64,000 nucleotides of DNA. Source: Albula goreensis (taxonomy: Eukaryota; Chordata; Actinopteri; Albuliformes; Albulidae). Shown piece by piece: positions 52,263 to 64,000 of the stretch. The notes beneath the pieces were generated by a model, which ran no database searches, was not told where the DNA came from, and saw only the letters and a list, made by a program, of their open reading frames with translations. The stretch is taken from NCBI GenBank assembly GCA_022829145.1, contig CM040758.1, positions 11,857,628 through 11,921,627 of the forward strand. Direction: 5' to 3'. Every line of letters begins with the position of its first letter. Positions within the stretch are counted from its first letter, which is position 1. The translations under genes and the position numbers were made by a program.

Positions 52263-52599
52263 GGAAATGTCTTTTATATCTTAAAAATGTATTTTAAAAA
52301 GCAAGGGCTGGTCATAGATACCACTGCATCCTCTTCCCGAGTTGGTGGGAGCAGGTTGCTGAAGTGGACTAAACAGTTCCTCTGCGTTCAGGGTGGGAGA
52401 AACACTCTTGCCAGGTAGTGATGGGGAATGAGGTTTCATTGAACCAAAAATGGGAGGAGCTATCATACGGCATCATTAACTCAGTGATTTGGATCAATAA
52501 CAGCATTGGCTGAGGAGAGAAAAAATGTTAATTAGTCCAGACAAGTCAATGATTGACAGCTTAGTGTAGCTCCATTCCAACAAGGTCATTTTTGCTGGG

Positions 52600-52980
52600 T
52601 ATCTCTGATGTGGAGCCTCCATAGTCCAGGGAAATAGGAGGAGGCCTGGCTGCTCTTTGGAAGACAGCCAAAGCAGCTCACTACTGATTTTAGGCAGAAC
52701 CGAGGATGGGCACTGACGCCGGCGGCCGGGGGCTTTAGACGGGCAGGGGGAGCAGGCTCTGTGCCAGAGAGATCCGATAGGAAGAGACTGTTCAATCAAG
52801 GCAGGTCTCTCAGACCCTCCGCACCTCTGCTTTGTTTCCTCACATTACAAAGGGAATCATTAAGCCTTTCATGCTCCCAGAGAAGAGAACAATTACACAT
52901 TGTGCCGACGGTATTCGATAAAGCAAACTCAAAGCATCAAATGTCATTACCAGGCTAACAGAGGATATTATGAATGGAAT
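52600..52980. promoter_or_regulatory. CNE-like island
   Basis: GCGGCCGGGGGC near 52720 and CATTACAAAGGGAATCATTAAGCC near 52842 within high-complexity DNA. Overlapping frames on both strands have no domain. Confidence 0.33.
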
Positions 52981-53899
52981 ACTTTTCCTTTGATATTGTA
53001 ATGTTGTGAGCATGACTAATATTAATGTGCTGGATTTCAGGTGACTCTGCCACCAAGAAATGAATATTTCAGTGTCTTTACTTTGCATTCTGTGTTTACT
53101 GTACCACCACTTTCTGGGGTGGATCTGCAGTTATTTATTGTTCGTATTGACTCTGCGTGACTACCTGGCACAGTTCTAAAAATGTGCAGTACTGTACATA
53201 TCCAAAAAACAGCCAGCAGATTTACATCTTGACAGACTATTTATAGGAAGCTGAAATTGTTCTTAGAGAATGAATTCAGTTCCCGGAGAAACATGACCTT
53301 TGGATGTGATAGATTTACATTCCTGTGTGGAACATTACTGTGTCCTTACATCAATGTAAGGGCACATTATGTATATATTATATGCATATAGATGCTTAAT
53401 TAATCCCCAAGGGATTCAAAAGGTGTGATACTTGTCATGCAGTCATGTTAATTGATATGCAGTATATCAACATTTGTTCTTAACCTACACAATGAATGCA
53501 AAAATAATCTCTTTGCTGCCACACAGGGAACACACAGTCAAACTCTACCAGAGGCTTTAATTTGCTGTAATTATTATGTTGCTTGAATGGGGACTTAAGG
53601 CTGCCGCATTCCAATGTGACAGCGTCCAGAAGAGCAGCCACCTCACAACTCTTTTTCACCATTTCCTGTGCATCACCATCAAGGATTATATATTTTAACT
53701 CTATGAATATGTCAGCTTGGCTCTCCATTCCCCACTGTTCATTGGTATTACTACAGAGAGACAAGAAATTACATACACAAATAAACAGAGCACTTTGAGG
53801 GACACTATCATGAGAGCAATAGATCTAGCCATATTAGCTATAATTTGCAGATAGTAATAGCCTTGACATTTTCACTAAACAGACCACACAGTACTATAA

Positions 53900-54165
53900 G
53901 ACAGGTGTCACTGTCTGGTTAACAACTAGTATCATGCAGGTGTCAACCTACAGCATTGGAAGGACCTAATACAGCTGACCCAATCTCCTTCATCTCTCAA
54001 AGAACTGGAGGCTTTCTATCTTGAAGAATTGTACATCATCCTACAAGAAACAGTTCAAAACGTGTACAACAACATTCCAAGAAGGATTAAAGCTGTTCTA
54101 AACACAAAGAGCAGGCCAACTCCTTATTAGTTAATAAATATTCATATAAAATGTGAGGAGCCGTG
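53900..54165 (+). pseudogene. Tc1/mariner transposase, C-terminal remnant
   Basis: The frame 53996-54130 encodes 44 residues, including KELEAFYLEELY, QETVQNVYNNIPRRIKAVL and the terminal RPTPY before TAG. These are the hallmarks of the Tc1 transposase C-terminus. Upstream DNA (53935-53995) is a degraded continuation, and the post-stop TTAATAAATATTCATATAAAATGT resembles a Tc1 3' flank. The DDE catalytic part and both terminal repeats are missing, so it is dead. Confidence 0.8.
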
Positions 54166-54329
54166 AGAGAAACTAAAACCCACCCAAGTCCTGGAGAGAT
54201 TAAGCCAATCTCATCGTGCATATGCTACTGATTTGTATTGCAAAAAAAAAATCAAAAAAGAATAATTTTCTTTGCAATATTCCGATAATTTGTGAATTAT
54301 AAGAAAAGCATTCATTCGAAACCAAAGCA

Positions 54330-54570
54330 TATTACCAGTTATTGCCCCTCATTACGAAGGCCACTCTGGGCTTTGCAGGGCCAGATATGTTCTCATCAGG
54401 CAGTGTGATGCCTTATCACAGGCACAAAACGTGCTGCACCTGTGGGGTACCTACCTTCTCACTGGGGAGCGAGGCACATCACACCTGGAGTCCCAGGAGC
54501 TCAGCAGGTATGCACTGTCATTTACTGCAGAGGTCACCTCAAACTCCACCTGCAGGCAGAACGTGTGATC
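54330..54570. promoter_or_regulatory. CNE-like island
   Basis: High-complexity DNA with CACGTGCTGCACC-like and GAGCGAGGCACATCACACCTG words. Weak, texture-based. Confidence 0.28.
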
Positions 54571-54632
54571 GTCCATATTTAGGCCTCAGTAGCAGACTTT
54601 GTTAACAGATTGTGCTGGAAGAGGTGTATGTG

Positions 54633-54634
<2 letters not shown>

Positions 54635-54677
<43 letters not shown>
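54635..54677. repeat. (GT)n microsatellite
   Basis: About 21 GT units, followed by a G-rich stretch up to 54707. Confidence 0.95.
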
Positions 54678-54680
<3 letters not shown>

Positions 54681-54707
54681 GGTGGGTGGCTGGGGGTTGG
54701 GGGGTTT

Positions 54708-56640
54708 GGCAACGCTGATGGTGGAAGGAATGAGAGAGCTGAGCTGGGTAATGACATTGCCTCTCTTGGCTGTCTCCCCTGGCAACTGGAGGTCAGGAGT
54801 TGAGTAGCACATTACTGATCCCATCTTTCGCCGAACAATCCCTTTTCAGATATAATCTTTTTTTTGTCTTGCCTCAGCGTGACGAGGTAAAAGAACCCAC
54901 CTGGATCCTGGATGAGAAAAACCAATGGGAAAAAAAGGAGAGAAGGGAGAATGCAGCAGGGTTTTATTGCATGGTGCTCTCGTGTCACACGCAGCACGTT
55001 GTCAAACTGGGGTACTTTTTTACTGGCTCCATGCAGTGCACGTTTCATTCCCTGCAAGATTGGTATGCTACATAAACAAGTCACAACATGTTTGAATCTA
55101 TATTATTTATGCCTTCTGTGGGCTTTAACTTAAAGGCAAAACAGCCCCAAAGCAAAAACACACAAACTCTAAGAGCCACATACATGTCATATGGACAAGC
55201 ATACAGGGAATCCTATATATGTCACATGCAATTTGTTTCAACCCAGACATGACACCTATTTTCCACTGCTTGGGTGGGGATGTGTCTAAGTTAAAAGGAT
55301 TCCCTTTGACGGGAGAAAGCTTACATTTTGCACAGGATGGGGGTTCTTGTGTGTGGGGTATGATAAACCCCCCCAGTTCAAAAGACCCAATATTCTATGA
55401 TTTAACTGGTTATGGCAGTATAAGAGAGTTGGTGACCCACTAACTCAAAATGTATAGCTGTGTACTTACTGTCTAGTATTGCACATTTTGAGTTCTTAAT
55501 GGGTCTTAATGGGGTAGGATCAGGGACTTAGGTAATTTAATATTGAAAAGTGGTCATCATAGTAAAAACTCACAAATACATACTTACATAGAGTTTGAAA
55601 ATGCTGCATTCCAAATTTTGAGATTAAAACGCTGGACTGTCAATCAATTCCAATGCAATACATATTCATGAGAACTGAGGCATGCCACTTCAGTCCTCAA
55701 ACAGGTGATAGCCAACATATCTAACCAAACTACTTACTATTTGTCTTCACATTGATTTCAGGAGAGACATTCATTCAGTAAATAATGGGTCTTTATAGAC
55801 ATATTCCTACAAACATACTTTCTGGGTTTACTGAAGCGGAAGCAGTGTGACATAGATGTGTGATGTGCATTGTGCCACATCATCCATTAGATGAAAATGT
55901 AACGATGAGTCCAGTGGGCCTTGATATGTCTTTCTATGTGGACGGGGCTAACAACACCTTCTGGAATGGGTACATATCTCTCCTGGAGAATGAAGCAGTA
56001 ACAGCTTGATTTATTGTACAATAGCCACATGCTACCCACATCAGTTCTTTCCAGATATTTGGCTGTGTTACTTTCAATGTCTTGGCTAGAATGTTACACT
56101 ATGTGAGAGCCTCCAACACAGAGAGGTTTCTCGCCCTCTATATCTTTTGCCTGAGACCATTTTTAGGAGATGTAGAGTGTGTGCTCTGAACATGTCTGAC
56201 ACTCATTTTATATACTGAGCTGTCTCTAGTCTTCAATAATAACATTCCTCTGTGCAGTAAGTCATGCCTCCAAAAGTTTCTGTGCTGCATTACATGTTAC
56301 TGAGACCTCTGGAGATATGAGGTGACCGTTTATAATATCCAGATATATCCAGGGATCATACATGTCAAGGAACTAAATTTGAATGTAATATTCATCAGCA
56401 GTATTGACAAAATGACATGCATACTTCAGAAATGGTCAGTATTTCTGTTCATATCAGAAACATAATGTCAAATTTCAGCCGAACATTGACCGCTCTTACT
56501 TAATTTCTTGTCTTGAATTTCGTCTCTGAATTTCCATGTGATTTTGCTAGATCTGGTTCAGAGGGCTTGAGGCTACTAAAGTTTGCCTGCCACTAAAAAT
56601 AAATAATTAAAAATGTAAATAAATAATAAAAAAACTGACG
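54708..56640. other. Non-coding DNA
   Basis: Short overlapping frames at 54800-55133 are on both strands and lack domains. No repeat family was recognised. Confidence 0.45.
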
Positions 56641-57110
56641 CAATTCCCAAAATCATAGTCCTTCTCTCAGACTCTCAAAAGTGGGCAGAACAAACAGCTG
56701 CCTGTGTCCGATGTTTGTTCAGAGCTCAAGCTTCCTTTCAAGGTATTAGTGGGACAATTAAAGTGAAAGAAAGCTCTCCAAACAATGCAGCGTGGATGAG
56801 CAGCGCCCTTTTTGATACTAATCTCTCTGTCATTAGAGAGGGAGAGAATACAACAGGAACACGGACTCATGCTGCATTTTAATGTTTGGGTCGGAAGATG
56901 TGTTTTCTTCTCTCAGGCTCTGATTGCTGTCTTTATGGTAATTTCACGGCTTAAGACACGCATTTCGGCCTCATTAAAATGTTTCTCCGTGCAGATTGCT
57001 GGGCACAGATGGATTGAGTGCTCTGAATATTATATGAAACCTTCAGCTCCCTGCTTTCCTTTAAAGTGCCATTGAGATTGTTTTCGGATAGCAGTTCAGC
57101 ACATCCCAAG
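56640..57110. promoter_or_regulatory. CNE-like island
   Basis: GATACTAATCTCTCTGTCAT, GTAATTTCACGGC and CGCATTTCGGCCTCATTAAAATG in high-complexity DNA. Functional status is inferred from texture only. Confidence 0.33.
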
Positions 57111-57159
57111 CCTTGAAATCACAGGATTCGTCTTATACCAAGCAAAAGTCAGGACTGCA

Positions 57160-57325
57160 CAGCGTCTTCCCTGGAGGACCGGTCTGCACTTTGTAGCTGT
57201 GTTTCAGCATTGATTGGCTATGTTCCCACACCTTGTCTCCATGGTCTAAATGTGCACCTGGCTGAAGGGACATCAGGGCTGGCATACAACCTAGAGTGGA
57301 GTTGTATGCCCCTGTTCTAAGGAAA
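57160..57325. mobile_element. Possible diverged hAT-like non-autonomous element
   Basis: TCCCTGGAGGACCGGTCTGCA at one side and GGAGTTGTATGCCCCTGTTC at the other resemble inner and outer ends of dispersed fish elements with CAGGGGTG-type termini. No target duplication was established. Confidence 0.35.
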
Positions 57326-57759
57326 ACACTGGGTAAGGCTTACAACAATAACTTTCAATGATAACTAGGTCCCAGCACATACAGGATCTGAGGGCTTCAG
57401 AATCCTATTTTTCAAGGCCAAATTCAGGGAGATTACAGGTAAACACTGACATTTTAGGCTACATAACCCACAGCACCCTATTAGATTCCTTTTTGCCATG
57501 TTATTGCCTAATTGCCATAGCAAAGTACGAGGCTGTCCCCCTTAGCATACACAGGCTATTATACCCACAACTAGGCCACAATTTGAAAATCCAATTTCCT
57601 TCCAAAACCAGGAAATAGGTGCCCTAAAAGCTGTTGCCTTGGACAATGTTTTTTTTTTTTTTAATGATAGTTTCGACCAGTTCCACTGTTAAAAAAACCC
57701 CTCTGGTCAGCCTGAAAAAGTTGTTTTGTACGTGAATCATACCCTGTATGAAATTACAT

Positions 57760-58150
57760 CCCAGTTAATGGAAACAGAGTCCGTGCAGTTTCCTTGCCCT
57801 CTGAGAGAGCCCTGACCCAGCTAGAGAATAAAGACACTTTCTTACAAACTTTATTTTATTGGCAAACTTCTGCAATTTCAGCAACTTTCCTTGCGTTGTG
57901 TAAAAACGGAAAAAATTTTCCCCCACTTGTGTCTGGTGGCTGCCTTCTCTAGGTGCAGAGGTGGGCCCATGCTCTCTGGGCATAAGGGTCACAGAGGCGC
58001 CCTCGCCTGGAGACCGGCCCTGTCAGTGCAGACGGGGGATGGCAAAGGCCAGGGTGGATCCCATGTGCGGCCCTCCTTTAATTGAGCCCTACAACAGACG
58101 GTACTATCCCCTGAAGCCCCTGGTGCCTCTGACTGTCACTCATAGGGAGT
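57760..58150. promoter_or_regulatory. CNE-like island
   Basis: GC-balanced stretch with CGCCTGGAGACCGGCC and GAGCCCTACAACAGACGG. Three frames overlap it, none with a domain. Confidence 0.3.
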
Positions 58151-59439
58151 AATTGCTGTGGTGATGCTCTTCTTGTGGGCACACAAACCATGTCAGGCAG
58201 AGAGAAGGACTGTGAAGACGGAGAGAAGGAAAGGGAGAGTGATGACTGGCAAGTTCATGTTTTTCAGTCCTGACATGGGATCCTTCATTTGCTTGTTTCT
58301 TCTGCAACTTGTTTCAACAATGGTTTACAGACTAAGGAAGGTGTGTTTGCTTCTGTGACTCCTCCATTATGCCCTTCCCCTGATGGGCCAAGATGGACTG
58401 CGTTGGCATTTCTTGTGACATTTTTTTGTGTTCTTATGTTATCCCATTAAATTAGCTCCCTTGTTTAAAATGAACATATAAATCACATATGTATTTTCAT
58501 TTAGATAAAATGTTACAGTGTTAAAAGATTAAAGTTAATGAAATTTTAAACATAATTAAGATTTATTTTATATGATTCACAGCCACTTCCATTGTGCTTT
58601 CCATCCTGCTTTCCAAAACAGACAACATATTTTAATATATTTTTTTTTTAAATAAGACATCAACATTTTTTGGGGGGGTATGTATGCAAAAGCAGGAAGG
58701 TGGAGACAGTTGCCCTAATTGTGATTGCGATTCCCCTTGTAGACATGGGGGGAAATGCTGCATAGTTTATCTCTAATTAATAAATAGAAAGCAATCTATC
58801 CGCCTCATCACTCAAGACTCCTCAGGTTGATTGGGCACCTGTGGTCTGCACCAGGTGCACAGGAAATCTCCTCCACCACAATCATTATGCATCTCAGTGG
58901 GTGAATTTTGATTTCATCATTTTGGTTCAAAAAGGATTTTTATCAGTTTTTGATTCCCTGTAGAATATGAAAGAAGAAATCGCTGAACTGACAGAGGGGT
59001 TTTGCAGGGACAGTCCAAGTCCAAGAATATAATTGGGCATTCCAAAATGGCATCGGCATATGGGATAAAACGAGTTCCAAAAACTGACTAAATATGCTGA
59101 GATGACAGAGTATGCTAATTTATTATAGTAAATATACATGAATACATATGCCATTTAGGAATATTGACTATAATTTTATAGTCAGAGAGTTAAGTGCAAG
59201 CAACATGTGTTTCTGCTTCTCAACAACACAATTCAAAACTGGGAATGTCTACAAAGCTGGCTGAAACACTTAGCAAAATTATATTTTGCAAACTTTAGAG
59301 GATGGCACTAAGAAGGGGAAATTCATACACACTCACATGCACTCATACACACACCCATTCTCTCTCTTTCTCAAAGGCATACTTGCAGCGAGAACAAATA
59401 TTTTCCATGCCCCTTTAAGCATCCCAGACACGCATTTCC
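58151..59439. other. Non-coding AT-rich DNA
   Basis: AT-rich with T and A runs near 58640 and a G run at 58671-58678. No gene supported. Confidence 0.5.
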
Positions 59440-59900
59440 CTGCCAGCTGCCTGGCTGCGTTGCAGTGTGAAATTGTCTAAAATTGACCGGCGAGCGCGAT
59501 GGAATTAGGTGTGCAGGCAGAGGATAGAATCCCACTTCTTTGGGGTGGGTGAAAATGAGACGGACACTTCATGGAGCCATGGAGCAATTTCCCTGGTATT
59601 CCTCCATGCAAGATCTCACCATGGGAGAACTTATCACCCTGGACCATGCAGGCCAGGATTACTCCTGATGCTATCTGCGGTCCAGAGGGCGAGCTACGTC
59701 ACTGTCTCCACCTGTCAAACACACAGCCGCTAAGTCCTTCACAGATACATTTTTTATCCCGGAGACTGAAAAAGCATGGAGCCTGCCAAGAGAGCCCAAC
59801 CAATGAACCAGCACCTGGAGGAACTGTGACCTCCCAGACTCTGACTCTCTGATTGGAGGTGGATGATGGCTCTGAGATCAAGGATTAAACAGAATGTGGA
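59440..59900. promoter_or_regulatory. CNE-like island
   Basis: CCGGCGAGCGCGATGGAATTAGG near 59489, a small CpG cluster in CpG-poor surroundings, followed by high-complexity sequence. Frames on both strands lack domains. Confidence 0.32.
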
Positions 59901-60855
59901 GGACCTTAAAGCACAGGTGTTGGTGGAGGAAGATATGGTGTTATCTGTTTCATAAACTGCTCCACAAAGTATTCATCGTGATTAGCAGATCATAAATGCT
60001 GTCCATAGCATCAACTTCCCAAAGCAGAGCCTAATGTTTCATGCCTCAGATAAAAAGCATAGCTACTGCACTAAAACCACACAGAAACATATAATCAATT
60101 ATTATGTATCAAACTAAGCAATTCTAATACCTCCATATTACAACTATAATTACAAGTTAATATTGGGTTATTATTATATAAACTCAAATATTACATGAAT
60201 TCTATGAAAAATAAATAGGTAGTTGTAAAGTTGTACCAACACACATATCCACATGGAGAATGGTTCTCTGGATGTTTGAATATTCCTTCTCGACTGAAGG
60301 ATTTTCTGAGTAGGAGGTAATAGGGCAATCATTACAAAATCACAATAGAATAAAAGAAGGTTGTTCAAAAGGTGAGTAATAAACTAATCATAGACCAGCG
60401 ACCTTTCAAAGTCTATTGATGTTTTGGGCACAAAAGCCTTACATTGCTTAGAAGAACACACAAGAACATACAATATGGATTCTACCCATTTAGAGGAGTA
60501 TACAGCATTCTTCAATGTGGGACAGTCTGTATAATGGTTACCACTGTCTTTTATGTGCTGAGGTCAATAAACACAGACATGTCCGGCTCACCAGAAAAGC
60601 AACCAAGACAAATCAAAAATAAGAGAAACTAAGGAAAATAGAAAATCGGACACAGAGATGAAATTAGAAATAGGTATTAAAGCATGTAACATATAAGATG
60701 TCCATGGACATCACTATCATTGCTTTTTATTGGTATTATCATGTTATAAATGAATAATGACTCTTTTATATTCCATGTTATATGGATGTATCATGATATG
60801 TGCTATACAGTCTTGTGTTATTTTATATTTATGAGTTATTTTATATTTTATTTCT

Positions 60856-61027
60856 GGTTGGGTTCTGTCAGCAGAACAAGGGGATATTGAAATTAGACAT
60901 TTCATGGACAAACTCCAAGCATCTAGCAGAAAGTAGAGTTATCAGTGCTTGGAACCACCCATCAGACAATGTAGTAGAGGCAGCGACCCTTAAAGTGTTA
61001 AAGTCCAGGCCTGACATCTGCAGCTAA
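60856..61027 (+). pseudogene. CR1/L2-type LINE reverse-transcriptase C-terminal remnant
   Basis: The translation contains SRVISAWNHPSDNVVEAATLK followed by VLKSRPD. This matches the pattern of the extreme C-terminus of CR1/L2-clade polyproteins (RVVNxWNxLPxxVVEAxxVxxFKxRLD). No start, endonuclease or catalytic RT motif is present, so it is a 5'-truncated relic. Confidence 0.65.
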
Positions 61028-61429
61028 CTCTGTAGAGAAGAAGTGAAAAATGAACCTAGTTAGGCTTATTTTAAGTCTTTTATTTTTAAATCAGGACATG
61101 TAATTATTTCCCTTAAAAAACTCATTACTATACATCTTTGATATATTCAGTCTAATCTACAAATAAATATGTACTATACAGTCTATAGACTGCTTCTCAC
61201 TTATATATTTTAGTCAAACACGGTGTCCTGAGTGGAGACATTTTATGAATGGATTGTCTGGGATCTCAGAAGAACTTAGCAGTTAAATGAAGTTAAATCA
61301 CATGCCTAGATGTGCATATTACATTAGGCTTTGAGCATGAATAATACAGGTTAACCAGCTTTGGGTTAATGTAGCTGTACAACCCTGCTACAATTATTTA
61401 GCTTTTAATTGCAGACAACATGAATATTT

Positions 61430-61660
61430 TAAACTGGCTTCCATTTCACCCAGTGCTAAATCTCACAATTGTACCCCGAAAGATGTTGAGGCCAATGAAA
61501 CCACACCCTTGCAAAATATGATCTGCATATTAATGAGCTCATTTATGATGTTTGATTGCATTTTCCCCCTCTTTCTATTGTGTAAATGGAAGCAATTATA
61601 GTCAGTGAGAAGCAAATTGCCACCACATGTCAAACTGACACATTGATATGCCAGTGGATG
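61430..61660. promoter_or_regulatory. CNE-like island with POU and CDX-like words
   Basis: CTGCATATTAATGAGCTC at 61522-61539 (POU/homeodomain-like) is followed by ATTTATGATG (CDX-like), GATTGCAT and AAGCAATTATAG. AT-rich but high complexity. Confidence 0.36.
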
Positions 61661-62029
61661 AGGGTTTTATGCAGTGTACAAATAAGACATGGACACAGAG
61701 AGGTATGTCTGGATAATGTCTGCTAAAGCATACTATGTTAATATGTGTACAGAAATGTTTTGTGGGAGTTATATCTAAGCCATAAAAAAGGAATCTCAGC
61801 TTTTTCTTTCACTTACTGACCACAGAATATATTGTAAAGAAGGGGGATTGTATTGCATTAACAGCTATCTGTATGGTACAATATTTTTTTGACACCAGTA
61901 TAAAATTGAACCAGCGTTCACTGTGTAAGGGAATTTATCTGGCTTATTGGATACGTTTTGCAGTGCAGTCTTTGAGGGCCAAAGTTGAAACCCTGTAGCA
62001 GACTTACCCATATTACTCACGCCTCCTTG

Positions 62030-62290
62030 ACCTCAATCTGAAATATCTATTGTAGTTCATTTTGTTAGTCAGTCTTTAAAAAGCAAAAAACTTCAATCAA
62101 ATCCCATTGTCTTCCTTTACTAAGCCTGAAGAGATCAAACCTTTTAAATCTTTCCTTGCAACTTCTACATTTTATACCGAAGACCATTAATTTGCCCATC
62201 TTTCTGGTTTTTAAAGAACTTCTGCATTCTTCTTATTGTATGGTGATCAGATCAAGACACAATACTCAAACGTAGTCTGGCAAAAAATGC
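62030..62290 (-). pseudogene. CR1/L2-type LINE remnant, opposite strand
   Basis: On the minus strand, fragments in shifting frames read FEYCVLI-stop-SPYNKKNAEVL, then KRFDLFRLSKGRQWDLIEVF. These resemble the RPxLEYCVxxWSP and LxxLxLFSLEKRRxRGDLIEVFK segments of CR1/L2-type polyproteins. Stops and frameshifts show it is dead. Confidence 0.6.
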
Positions 62291-63285
62291 TATTTACAAA
62301 TATGTAATGCATCTACTGTGCATGTTTAGCATAACGCATGGTTAATGGGCTGCAAATGGTGCACAATTACATATTTCAAAATTAAAAGCTATTCATATCT
62401 CTGTAGTTGTAACCTAATTTAGGAATATGAAAGTTTAAACATTCCCCCTCACAAATTATAATGATATGACTGTCACTCAAGATGGTATAAAATTCTAATT
62501 TGCAAGTTATTATAGGATGTAGTTTAAAATTCATGAATATATACATATGGTCTATACCATTCACAGTAAATGAGAGGAAATATATCAGAGTGGTTCTGTA
62601 TTTCCCCAAGCAAGTAATCTTCCTTCACCATAACGATTTCAAAGCATAACTCTCTAAGCTTTAGTGAAACAGCTGTATTAAACTACTACGATTTATCTCA
62701 TGAACATCATTAGTTAACTTTAAGAAATGCAAATAAGTCTGTAGGGACAAACGTGCCAAACATTATTACTGTTAAAGTCTATGAATACTCTATTACCCTG
62801 TGTGTTACTGACCTACCCATCCCTTTTGGGGTGTCTTCTTTCCCTTTGCACTCTTTCAAACAGCACAGCAGGAAAGAGCTCTGAGTGTCTACAGCCCTCA
62901 GTTTATGGGTTCACACAAGTGCCCATATAAGCCAGAAAGGGTCCACTGTGCTGAGCTGTAATTGTAATTCTGTTTCTTGATTGAGAACATTTAGAGGACA
63001 TCCAGAGTGTAGATGCTCTGAATGTCTGTCATTCATTTCTTACACTGTGCCCTTTCATGACACTTGCCCTTTACTGGGTCCTAAGGTGCTTTGACATATG
63101 TTAGAAAATACATGTCAAACAAAATTTAATTAACTGAGCAATAATTGGTATTGAAATATAAGAAATATATTTGCTTGGGTTTAATTGTGCAACTAGATTC
63201 ACCTAAGTTTTAGGTAAGGGTTTCATGAATATGTAGAGTCTTTATAGCAATATTACAGAGTCTGTAATGATGTAGAAGGATATTT

Positions 63286-63291
<6 letters not shown>
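62291..63291. other. Non-coding DNA
   Basis: AT-rich sequence. Nothing specific recognised. Confidence 0.5.

Positions 63292-63369
<78 letters not shown>
63292..63369. repeat. (TA)n microsatellite
   Basis: About 39 uninterrupted TA units, the second long TA tract of the window. Confidence 0.97.
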
Positions 63370-63371
<2 letters not shown>

Positions 63372-63399
63372 ATATATTGTATGGCAGAAGTTCAGACCC

Positions 63400-64000
63400 C
63401 AAACAGGTGGCCTGTAGCCTGTGGTCCTCAGGCTGGCGCTATCAGCCTTCTCCAGCTGTGACAGCGAAACAAACATCACTTTTCTGGGGAGCCAGTCCCC
63501 AGAGTTTTCAGCTCTCTGACTGAAGACATCTGAGAAACAGAGAACACGTCCATGCTCGTTTATTTCACCGTCCTCCCGGCGCTGGCAGGGCGACGATGAC
63601 TGCACCGCTGTAATGAATCGAATTCAATCTGAAAATTAAAGAGAAAAAAGTAGCTTTCACAAAGGAAAATGCTAATGTATATCTACTTTGAGCTTTCTCA
63701 GAATTAAAGATGAAATGAAATGTTGCTTGTCGGTAAAAGGTCAGAGATAAAAGAATAAAACCATTGAGGTGGTGAGTGACAGTGAGAGAATTTACGCAAT
63801 AATGTGTGGTTGGAACCGACAGTTTAATTACATGCTGTTGGCGTATGCTCTAGCTGTGTACATGTTTAATTACTGTAATGTTACATTTCTAGCCTCTAAT
63901 TGTGAACATATAATACAAACACATATGATAATTACTGGGTGCTGAAGGACAGTCAGTATTTTATTCATAAAGAAACTAATGGACGTTTCTTGATGTGCTA
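63400..64000. promoter_or_regulatory. CNE-like island reaching the window edge
   Basis: GCTGGCGCTATCAGCC, CGTCCTCCCGGCGCTGGC and the TAATGAATCGAATTCAATC word at 63612-63630, then AT-rich high-complexity sequence with repeated TTTAATTAC words (63824, 63866). It may continue beyond 64000. Confidence 0.33.

Overview
This is a vertebrate, almost certainly teleost, nuclear genomic window. It has AT-rich intergenic DNA, long CA, TA, GA and ATGT microsatellites, a multi-exon gene with GT-AG introns, and typical fish dispersed repeats: tRNA-type SINEs, a 5S-rRNA-type SINE, a Tc1 transposase remnant and CR1/L2-type LINE remnants. There are no bacterial-style genes, operons, CRISPR arrays or phage modules.

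Layout. Positions 1-2380 are upstream DNA with no gene I can support. An NRF1-like and ETS-like promoter patch lies near 2380-2430. One gene on the plus strand, ttc31 (tetratricopeptide repeat protein 31), runs from its ATG at 2560 to its stop at 14554 in 18 reconstructed coding exons. Its product has an acidic/basic N-terminal half, three TPR-like helical pairs, a short UBA-like segment, an RRM and a C-terminal CCCH zinc finger. This suggests an RNA-binding adaptor that joins protein-protein and RNA contacts. Exon 8 contains a CAG/CAA microsatellite, and as written its reading frame is broken, although every flanking exon is intact and phase-compatible.

From 14555 to 64000 (about 49 kb) I find no protein-coding exon I can defend. 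The stretch alternates between repeat-rich AT-rich DNA and 200-700 bp islands of higher complexity. The islands have closely spaced homeodomain, octamer/POU, FOX and E-box-like words, the look of vertebrate conserved non-coding elements (CNEs). Two strong CTCF-like motifs in the same orientation (18507 and 39047) and a weaker opposite one (46566) lie in this stretch. The simplest reading is a regulatory gene desert flanking ttc31, or the intron of a larger gene outside the window. Which gene it serves cannot be told from here. In human, TTC31 lies near the homeobox genes LBX2 and TLX2, which is only suggestive.

I found no convincing previously undescribed biological system. The best leads are the disrupted polyglutamine exon of ttc31, the RRM plus CCCH extension of fish TTC31 compared with the human protein as I recall it, a Tigger-like element nested in a SINE, and the cluster of CNE-like islands.
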